Shown one piece after another: positions 56,185 through 64,000 of a DNA stretch of 64,000 nt. The notes beneath the pieces are model-generated. The model was not told the origin of the DNA. It was given only the letters and a program-made list of their open reading frames with translations, and made no database searches. The stretch spans positions 10,143,662 through 10,207,661 of the forward strand of contig OZ020252.1 of NCBI GenBank assembly GCA_963971285.1, written 5' to 3'. Position numbers and translations under genes: made by a program. This stretch comes from Astropecten irregularis. Taxonomy: Eukaryota; Echinodermata; Asteroidea; Paxillosida; Astropectinidae. Positions within the stretch are counted from its first letter, which is position 1, and each line of letters begins with the position of its first letter.

Positions 56185-57216
56185 GATAGGACGAATTGGC
56201 AAATGGGCGAATTGGCAAATAGGCGAAGTGGCCAATGGGCGAAGTGGCCAATGGGCGAAGTGGCCAATGGGCGAAGTGGCCAATGGGCGAAGTGGCAAAT
56301 GGGCGAAGTGTCAAATGGGCGAAGTGTCAAATGGGCAAAGTGGCAAATGGGCGAAGTGGCCAATGGGCGAAGTGGCCAATGGGCGAAGTGGCCAATGGGC
56401 GAAGTGTCAAATGGGCGAAGTGGCCAATGGGCGAAGTGGCCAATGGGCGAAGTGGCCAATGGGCGAAGTGGCAAATGGGCGAAGTGTCAAATGGGCGAAG
56501 TGTCAAATGGGCAAAGTGGCCAATGGGCGAAGTGGCCAATGGGCAAAGTGGCCAATGGGCAAAGTGGCCAATGGGCAAAGTGGCCAATGGGCAAAGTGGC
56601 CAATGGGCAAAGTGGCCAATGGGCGAAATGGCCAATGGGCGAAATGGCCAATGGGCGAAGTGGCCAATGGGCAAAGTGGCCAATGGACGAAATGGCCAAT
56701 GGGCGAAATGGCCAATGGGCGAAGTGGCAAATGGGCAAAGTAGCCAATGGGCAAAGTGGCCAATGGGCAAAGTGGCCAATGGGCGAAGTGGCCAATGGGC
56801 GAAGTGGCCAATGGGCGAAGTGGCCAATGGGCGAAGTGGCCAATGGGCAAAGTGGCCAATGGGCGAAGTGGCCAATGGGCGAAGTGGCCAATGGGCAAAG
56901 TGGCCAATGGGCAAAGTGGCCAATGGGCAAAGTGGCCAATGGGCAAAGTGGCCAATGGGCAAAGTGGCCAATGGGCGAAATGGCCAATGGGCGAAATGGC
57001 CAATGGGCGAAGTGGCCAATGGGCGAAGTGGCCAATGGGCGAAGTGGCCAATGGACGAAATGGCCAATGGGCGAAATGGCCAATGGGCGAAATGGCCAAT
57101 GGGCGAAGTGGCAAATGGGCAAAGTAGCCAATGGGCAAAGTGGCCAATGGGCAAAGTGGCCAATGGGCAAAGTGGCCAATGGGCGAAGTGGCCAATGGGC
57201 GAAGTGGCCAATGGGC
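56185..57216. repeat. Minisatellite, 16-bp unit, about 64 copies
   Basis: Tandem unit GAAGTGGCCAATGGGC with variants GCAAAGTGG, GCGAAATGG, GTGTCAAATGG, GTAGCC and ATGGACG. The first two units (GAATTGGCAAAT) are the most diverged. Since 16 is not a multiple of 3 and the unit has almost no stop in any frame, the array is open in all three frames on both strands (longest plus frame 56062-57252), giving 16-residue peptide repeats. This is very unlikely to be a real protein. Variant patterns repeat at 176 and 368/384 bp, showing block duplications. Confidence 0.95.
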
Positions 57217-57819
57217 GGCGTGGAAATCAGCGAAAATGGCAGTGAAATGTAGACCCTATTCTTATAATTAAATTCAGAAAATGTTACAAATTTACCAACA
57301 TATCAGTCACATACAACATGTAGTCATATTGGGCACTGTACATCATTTCAGTAGAATATAGACAACAGGAATCAGAAGTTGTACACCTACCAGTAACATG
57401 AAGGATACAGGTACTGGTACTCTCAGTGAATGTAATCATTGTCTCATAAGCTAATATGAAGCAACTTGCATAACAGCTCATAAACGCATCCATCAGTGAC
57501 ATGTCTCCAGAAAACATCTGTGTGCAATATACTACTCACAAGGTCATACAATGTTCACTCACAGTTTGTTTTTCATGCCGCCACATGAGTTTATGACCAA
57601 TAAAAAAATCTCTAAATTGCAGATGCACTTTTTATTAACTGCAGCTTCCTGACACTAGAATTAATATTGAACACTCCAAAGATGGTTGAAAAAACCCTCT
57701 TGTATTGCCATCAGAATTTGATCTGAATCAATACAAGTAATAAATTGCTGCAAACTGCTCATCAACCAAGTATGATAAGAAATACGTGTATATACTATAA
57801 AAATACTCCTAGTATTACC
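57217..57819. other. Non-coding stretch, nothing recognised
   Basis: 57,570-57,650 (CCACATGAGTTTATGACC, TTTTTATTAACTGCAG) looks single-copy and regulatory-like. No gene. Confidence 0.4.
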
Positions 57820-57954
57820 GGGGTAAGACTGGAGCCCCAACGATCGATCGTAACTCGAGTTACAAAAAAACCCATCGTATTTTACGTAGGGCTGCAATGC
57901 ATCATAAGTCCTATGATTGATAGTAAATTATAATGAGTTTGTTGAAAACGACCC
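57820..57954. mobile_element. G3 MITE, first of a tandem pair
   Basis: ACGATCGATCGTAACTCGAG and GCATCATAAGTCCTATGATT, ending GTTGAAAACGACCC, where the next copy starts. Confidence 0.8.
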
Positions 57955-58077
57955 TTATGATCGATCGTAACTCGAGTTACGAAGAATAAGCCATCATATC
58001 CTACGTAGGGCAGCAATGCATCATGAGTCCTACGATTGGTAGTAAGTTACGATGAGTTTGGTGAAATTGACCCCAGG
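57955..58077. mobile_element. G3 MITE, second of a tandem pair
   Basis: ATGATCGATCGTAACTCGAG, GCATCATGAGTCCTACGATT and GGTGAAATTGACCCCAGG. Same orientation as the first. Confidence 0.85.
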
Positions 58078-58172
58078 CCTGACGTTTCTTTCAAGCAGGA
58101 TCTTTTTTGCAGCCGTTGACAATTTTGAGAAAGATCCTGCTCGGATTGAAATGCGAGGCCCTTCTAACACTG
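58078..58172. mobile_element. H7 hairpin, abutting G3
   Basis: CCTGACGTTTCTTTCAAGCA, GGATCTTTTTTGC, then GAAAGATCCTGCTCGG and GAGGCCCTTCTAACACTGG. Confidence 0.75.
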
Positions 58173-58259
58173 GAGTAGAATTTGATGTCATACTTGCTTA
58201 CAATTTTGTGAAAAGCACATCTATGGGCTTTTTTTAGGGGCGGGGAGTAAAAGATTGTT

Positions 58260-58560
58260 AGTCAAGTTCACATTTCATTAGATTTAAATGATATGTACTT
58301 GGAATAGTACAACGAGGTTTGGCAGATTGAACGGATATCACATTATCTGTCAGGGCCAAAGCTCTTTGCACAGTAACCTTCAAGTTTATATCAGTCTGGT
58401 CTGGTGCCTTATTGCCAGCCTCAGCCACTGCAAACATGGTCTGGGTGCCGACCTTCTCTCATTAGCTTGTTGCCTCCGACAGAGCAACGGTATTCCTACT
58501 ATGGAGAATTTTGAACATTGCCAAAGGAACAGCCTGCACTTTCATTGTGTATTATGAGCT
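58260..58560. promoter_or_regulatory. Candidate regulatory island
   Basis: Single-copy-looking with CCAAAGCTCTTTGCACAG, ACCTTCAAG (nuclear-receptor-like), CTCATTAGC (homeodomain core) and CCTTATTGCCAGC. The 89-codon frame there has no domain. Confidence 0.22.
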
Positions 58561-59047
58561 ATACTTAGTTCGTGTACCGGTTTTTTATTCAATATCGGTC
58601 TAATTTTTTCTCACAAAAGTCTTTGTTGCTGTTTTTTCTTGAAAGGGAAACTAATTTTGTTCTCATTGTCTGTGATTTGTTCTCTCAGAGATCTACAATT
58701 CTCCGATTGCCGATTGAGACGCATGCATTCCTGATGCACAACAATAATGCTGATAAATCCTTGATGCTCTGCATGTGATCCGGAAGACAAGCGAGTTGAT
58801 TTTCTTTTTTGATCAAGTTCTGAAGAGCGCCCTCTACGAGCTGCAGTAGCAAGCTACCTTTTGCAAGTTTTGGGTAGAGGTGAGCTAATAAGTACTTCAC
58901 ATTTTTACAAGTTGTCAATTTTAATATAGAAACAATAAAGTGGTAACCAGTTTACAAATGAATGTATGGAAAATGCAGGTATGTAATGAGATGTTGTCAT
59001 CATATAGCCCATGAAATGACCAGAGGCATTGAGGCAGTATAGGTCCT
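58561..59047. other. Non-coding stretch with a CTCF-like word
   Basis: GAGCGCCCTCTACGAG at 58,825-58,840 is an inverse CTCF-like core. No gene or repeat copy. Confidence 0.35.
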
Positions 59048-59397
59048 TTAAAGGCAGCGTACAGGATTTTGAGACAGAAAATGGACTCAGCAGTTCATAA
59101 ACAGTGCAAACAGTCACCATGGGAAATCTTGGTTCATTAGATGCTGGGTTTTTCAAGGAAATAAAGATTTAGTGCCTTTTAAAAAAGATTGTTTGTCCGA
59201 ACGATTTAGTAGCATTTCGAAAGTGTGGTGTAACCGTGAAGGATTCGGAGGGGTGCAAGATTATTTCGGCCGTATTTCTGCTATCCAGATGAACGAAGCA
59301 TAAAAGGTACATGAAACAACGTCTGTAAGGAAGTCTAAGACCTTCACTTCTGTTTAAGTACCAAATTCAGCCAAAATGCACATCTTTCCAAATCCTA
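59048..59397 (+). mobile_element. TTAA-C MITE, right terminus lost
   Basis: TTAAAGGCAGCGTACAGGAT at left, CCATGGGAAATCTTGGTTC, GTGTAACCGTGAAGGATTC and final TTTCCAAATCCTATG. Confidence 0.88.
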
Positions 59398-60103
59398 TGA
59401 GGCTCGAGGCTAGGCTTCGGATTTATTTGTCTGCTGTCATTTTGTGTCCATAATACATGGCGAAACTGGGGCCTTTCTTCGGCTTCGTCATGTGGCCAAA
59501 TCCCTTCATTTCATTTTTGTGCCTTAAATGGCGGTATAGCAATGTATAGCCTGTTTTCGTAAACACATTTTACATTGAAAGAGTGACTCTGTGGTACATG
59601 GTTGCCACTGAAAATGTGAGTTTCATATCCACCAAATTGGCCTATTGGGTTGGGTGTCCAATCTTAGCCATTGGATCACATTGGACCAACCATGCACGAA
59701 TCGCCTTCCCCCAACCCCCACAACCTTGTAGTCCACGTGCAATTTTCATACGATGCTCTTCATGCCCCTAGTTTGTTGCCAATTTCCTAGGCATCCAAAA
59801 TGAATGGAAATGCATAGCATTGTACAGATGAATCATAACCATTGAGGAATTTGACACTTTATCTAGCTTTCAAATCGAAACTCATTGAGAAAACTTGTTT
59901 GGTATCAGTTTAGCATCAGTTTTCTTTTATTATCTTTTTGTATACTAACCTTGACTGCTTTTAAGTCTTATCTAGGAGCCATCTTGCATGGTGCCAAACA
60001 TATACGTACTAGCATGAAATATTGGGTTTTTATTTGCTGAATAATAAAAATATTTGTGAATGAGTGTGTTAATTTACATATTTTTGTCGCTGATTGCTTA
60101 TAG
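59398..60103. other. Non-coding stretch before the candidate exon
   Basis: AT-rich; no repeat copy of the window and no coding frame of note. Confidence 0.45.
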
Positions 60104-60172
60104 GGTTATGATCAGGAGGCCCTGGGCCAGCAAAGATGTGCGACTCCAGTATGGACTCTGTGGACCTAACAA
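60104..60172 (+). CDS. Candidate 69-bp exon of an unidentified gene
   Basis: Preceded by an acceptor GATTGCTTATAG and followed by a consensus donor CAA|GTAAGT at 60173. Two readings are possible. If it carries the start codon, ATG at 60136 gives MCDSSMDSVDLT and leaves phase 1. If it is internal, the frame starting at base 2 is open throughout (VMIRRPWASKDVRLQYGLCG, then PN). I do not recognise either peptide with confidence. MDSVDL recalls the MDSVEL start of vertebrate ERR-gamma (ESRRG), but six residues prove nothing. It could be the first coding exon of the gene whose 5' exons may lie at 13.5 or 15.3 kb. Confidence 0.35.
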
Positions 60173-60504
60173 GTAAGTTGGCTGTGCTGTTTTAATTTAC
60201 CTGCCGTTTTAACAGATACTAAAAGAATGCTACGTGGACGTCTTACCTGGTTGTATGTTCGAGGTCGCGGCTTGTTGGCCGAAACAGCCAGTGGTGCTTT
60301 TTTTGTTTGATAGCAGACATCATTTTTGATTTTTCTCAGTTTGACATGAAATTTGACAGTTTTGTGAGATTCATGTGTGTTGTTGCGGTTTTCCTTGGTG
60401 AAACTGAAATCAGAAGGAACTAAAATGACTCTGAGAGTGTAATCTCTACTACCCCAAGACTTTTGCAGCCGGGGATTCTTCCATAGTCCAGCATAATTAG
60501 GGGC
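60173..60504. other. Probable intron sequence
   Basis: Follows the candidate donor. The minus-strand frame 60166-60648 runs through a SINE and is not a gene. Confidence 0.35.
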
Positions 60505-60665
60505 ATAGGTGGCAAGTACATTCATCAATGTGGCCCGGGTTCGATCCCCGCCTTGGTCATATGTGAGTAGAGTTGTGTTTTGGTTCTCTCCTGTGCGACA
60601 AGGGTTTTTCTCCGGGTTCTCCAGTTTTCCTCGCTTCACAAAAATCAAACACTTTCCATCTTAGG
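60505..60665 (+). mobile_element. SINE-3, tRNA-derived with conserved body
   Basis: B box GGGTTCGATCCCC at 60,537-60,549, followed by TCATATGTGAGTAGAGTTG, TTTTGGTTCTCTCC and TTTTTCTCCGGGTTCTCCAG. A TTTTCTCCGGGTnCTCCnGTTTTCC body after a tRNA head is common in SINEs of many marine invertebrates. Confidence 0.75.
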
Positions 60666-62957
60666 CTGTCCTCTGTGATCATATATGGGTTGAAGTGTGC
60701 TGGCAACCAAGGGTGCCGCTGTCAACTCGTCACGTTGTAGCAGCATCCTTCGCAATTCAGCACCCCAGCTGCGAGTAAGGATGATTAGCCTTCCAAATAA
60801 TTATTATAATCAACCAGTATTCCATTTTATCATTCGAAGGGCGCTTACTTTCTTAGTCCTCCAAAATTCTCAACCCTCCCCGAACCCCCTTCCCCAATAA
60901 AATGATTGCTCTTCCTGGTTAGACTAGTTAAATATTGTTACTTGAAGTATGTAGCCTTAAAATGTGTTTTTTTTGGTCCCCAAACCCTATTTTGTTGACT
61001 AATGAGGGTGTTTTATTGGCATTATCTTAGTTGGTACATTGAGGCATAAACTTATGTCTAAAACATCAAAATCCCATAGTGATGTTTCACTTAAGTTGTT
61101 TGGAAATCCTATGGAATGTTTTAATTACTTTGAATTTACCCAATATGTAAGTTTCTGTCATTTAGTGCATGGTTTGTTGTTTCTGACTTATATGTGAATA
61201 GGCCTTATTCACGGTGCATCCATCTTGTCACCTTCCTTGTATACCCGTTGGAAAAGATAACACCAATTCTAAAAAGAAAACGGTATTAGACTACTTGAAT
61301 CCAAGCCTTGGTTTGACTGCGCCGCTTCGAATGCAGGATGGATGCACTGTCAAAAAGTTATATTTCAGGTTGATTGGCAATTTGACACAGGTGGTATTTC
61401 CATAAAGGCTGATTCCTGGCAGAATCCACCCCACCTCTACTTCATAGCGTGAGGGGATTTCAGAGGATTAGGCTTCTTAAGCCACTGAGTTTGTTTATTT
61501 CACAAATTTGATATTGCGCACATGTGTTTGTCTAGTTTGATGAGATGATGTAATTATTCTGAATCTGAACTGCGTAATTGTTCTTCAATAGATGGGTGTT
61601 ATTGCAGTGTGTGGTCTGTAGGTGAATACTGGGCGTGTTTTGGCGGCCCAAACCTTGAATATGTTTCAGCGTTGGTTATTGGGTTGGCACTTTGGCAACT
61701 TAGGTTCTGCATCAATGACGTCATTGGTTCAATGACAAGATTGGTTTACGGTCAGTCTTTGTCGGTCCAACGTGGTGGAAAGGTAAGCAGATGTGTGCTG
61801 CCCGCAGGTCCGACTCCTTCTGCCATGTCCTGCGGCCATTTTTATTTACATTTTTACAAAAGCATTTTGCCGCCGGCCCCCAACTATGTTTCTGTTCATC
61901 AAGAGTGACGTCAGAAACACTTTCCTGGTCACGACGGCCAAAACGCGCCAGCGTTTTTTGGCATTATCGGTAATCTTTCATTGTGTTAGGTGATTGTTGC
62001 ATGAAAGTGCGGCGGGCAGAATTAGATGAACCATCAAGACATCGACTGAGAGTGTGCAGAATTGAATAGATTGCATTGCTAGGAAGTACCGATTTGCCGA
62101 CCATGCTTCAGAGCACAGCACAGGTGCATGTAGGAGTAGATCTGGCGCCAGGTAGTGGGTTGGGGGTTGTTCGGAGGACAGTTCCTCCCGAAACTGGGGC
62201 AGACTAACAGCAGTTTGCAAACGTGCAAACTGACCGTCTGTAGTGGGGTCATACCCGATCGAACATTCTTTTCGCCATCACCTTCCCCTGTGCGAGGTGC
62301 CGTTAGTTGGCCCAGCACCCCGCCCACGATCTCCAAGCAGTTGTGCATTTATTTTGCCGCTTCAAATCTTTGAATGGCCTCCTTTGGGATTTGCGCGTCC
62401 TTCCCAAGCAATTTTTCCGTCGGCACTTTCTACCGTCACCTGACGAGGTGGTGTACATCTGCTCCAGTCTCCCTCCTCTTCACGGCCTGACTAGGCTGAT
62501 GTTGTCATTTTCAGGCCTCGCTGCAAATGATGCCAGCTTTTTCCCAAAGTTGTCCCAAATTCTAAGCTATTTTACAGTTTGCAGTGAGTTATTAGGCCAC
62601 ATCATAACCAGAGAAGCTTTTTTCATTTTCATCGTTTGTCTGATGAATGATTCAGGCTACATAGTTGTCTTGTAGATTTACATCTGAAATACAAGCCCTG
62701 GCCATTGCACCATGCACGTGTACTTATGTTCATCTGAGTATGTGTACATGCCTGTAGGAGTATCTGACGTTCATTGATGGGAGATTCTATCGTGGGAAAA
62801 TCATCAGAAATGCTTGAGGTGAAAGCTCTTACAGAATCCCAGATTGACAAATGGTTGTCGCGTACTGATGTACGTGAACATGTTTGTTGACTACATTGGG
62901 TCCTTAGAAATGGGTTTGTCAAGCAGTTTTGGGCATGTCTTTAATCATGGTGTTTCT
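60666..62957. other. Non-coding stretch, partly CpG-containing
   Basis: 61,780-62,540 is richer in GC and CpG than average (TGCCCGCAGGTCCG, CGACGGCCAAAACGCGCC) with overlapping frames of up to 122 codons on both strands but no domain or clear exon. It may be regulatory. Confidence 0.4.
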
Positions 62958-63258
62958 GGGTGCTTTCTCAAAACTCGGCTCCGGCTCCGGTTTCGTCTCT
63001 GTAATCCATATACCGGTATACTGAAAATGTAGTTTGTGGTTTTTCAATGAAGATGAAGCTCTGTTTTCTATTTCAAACCAGAGAGTCTACTTCCGAACTG
63101 CAGCGAAAAGTCTCACTCTCTATATTGATATACATGTACAGTACATGTACCCATAATTTTATAATGGTTTCACGAAATGGAGCCAGAGCCAGAGCCAGAG
63201 CCTGAGCCTGAGCCGGAGCCGGAGCCAGAGCCAGAGCCGAGCTTTGAGGAAGGCACCT
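62958..63258. mobile_element. GGCTCC-hexamer MITE (F4), largest hexamer array
   Basis: GGGTGCTTTCTCAAAACTCG and GGCTCCGGCTCCGG at left; about ten GAGCCn hexamers (CAGAGCCAGAGCC, GAGCCGGAGCCGG) then CGAGCTTTGAGGAAGGCACC at right. Interior CAAACCAGAGAGTCTACTTC as elsewhere. Confidence 0.9.
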
Positions 63259-64000
63259 GGCTTCATATACCCTAGACCCTTTATGTATGGGCTTCAGTTT
63301 GACTGCATGTAGTGAGCAATACAGTGATGAAGCAATGGGAAATATACAGCTATCATGCTATGTACATGCAGGGCATAGGATCGGCCAAAGCGTTACCTTC
63401 TTATGACCTTAAGCTGATGACACTTCATTCACATTACCAGCTACTACCATTTTGTTTTATCTCTTAACTTCAAATTTACATCAATGTATAGCTTCTATTG
63501 AGCTACAGCAATTCATTTCATTCAGTCTACCACAATATGCATAATGAAGGATTGAATTTCTCTGCTTTAGAATTTGTTACGAGACTGAAAAAGGGGAAAG
63601 AAATCTGATCTTTTTGGTCAAAGAGTGTGCAGAGACTGTTGTTTGCGCAGTTTAGTTGAGCCGGAAAAAAATGGCACACGTATTTATGCAGCTTTAACAC
63701 CTAATGTGCATGTACTAATGCACACAGTGCATGTATATTCCAGTATGTATGTATGTGGGTATTCATGTTGCACTCTGGGTTTAATGATAACATTGGGGTT
63801 AATAGAATTAGAGTGCCCGACATACCACGTGCATGAGCTTCATTGTACCTATGCATCTTCGGTAGAATGTAAGGCAAGTAAAAAGTGCACTTACACCGAC
63901 TCCCTGCTCGTTTGGTTAAGTGATTCTGCTCTAAATAATTACTCCAATAGGCTGTCTGTCAATTTTAGTTTGGGTTTATTTTAATTTTATCTTCTTTTTT
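63259..64000. other. Non-coding stretch to window end, nothing recognised
   Basis: AT-rich. The frame at 63625-63984 has no recognised domain. Confidence 0.4.

Noticed and set aside
56185-57216. CRISPR-like array
   Set aside because: Units are contiguous without unique spacers and the DNA is animal.
56062-57252. 396-codon frame with MGEVANGRSGQWAKWP-type repeats as a gene
   Set aside because: It is a by-product of a stop-free 16-bp tandem unit; comparable frames exist on all strands and phases, and there is no non-repeat domain.
1-64000. LTR retroelements, Polintons or other capsid-bearing elements
   Set aside because: No reverse transcriptase, integrase, capsid or long direct terminal repeat signals were seen in any frame.

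Overview
The window is a piece of an animal nuclear genome, AT-rich and packed with short non-autonomous DNA transposons (MITEs) and tRNA-derived SINEs. The one protein gene that can be named is a STRAP (UNRIP) orthologue so close to the human protein that a deuterostome is likely. A marine invertebrate deuterostome, probably an echinoderm, fits best: introns of 0.7-2.2 kb, foldback MITEs ending in GGGGCCRATTTCA, tRNA SINEs and many TACATGTA words. That placement is inference; an amphioxus or hemichordate is not excluded.

Region 1-10,300 holds STRAP on the + strand. The 5' end lies before the window. Six exons (903-1038, 2680-2761, 4912-5084, 6822-6959, 8127-8263, 8986-9209) keep phase with one another and encode the protein from about human residue 38 to the stop at 9207-9209. 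Every intron contains transposon or SINE remnants, and the only canonical AATAAA I found near the 3' end lies inside a MITE.

Region 10,300-60,100 has no recognisable coding exon. It holds repeat copies separated by apparently single-copy DNA. Two CpG-richer segments ending in strong splice donors (13,512-13,773 and about 15,130-15,392) look like non-coding first or 5' UTR exons. Several denser islands (about 33,840-34,190, 41,100-41,650, 43,940-44,240, 48,050-48,560, 53,830-54,430, 58,260-58,560) look like regulatory DNA. A short candidate exon with good splice sites sits at 60,104-60,172. Together these suggest, but do not prove, a second + strand gene with a very long first intron.

The repeat landscape is the most informative part. 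At least four MITE families end in TTAAAGG or TTAACCCC and use TTAA as target. Several others share the terminus CTGGGGCCRATTTCA, and a 75-bp relative has a clear 3-bp TAA target duplication (PIF/Harbinger-like). There is a 467-bp element with a perfect 8-bp duplication (hAT-like), a 1,432-bp insertion with a 5-bp duplication, a GGCTCC-hexamer MITE, pogo-like remnants, three SINE families and a 1.03-kb minisatellite of a 16-bp unit (56,185-57,216). The minisatellite is open in nearly all six frames and carries dozens of CCAAT boxes. I saw no retroviral, LTR or Polinton-like element, no CRISPR array and no new multi-gene system.
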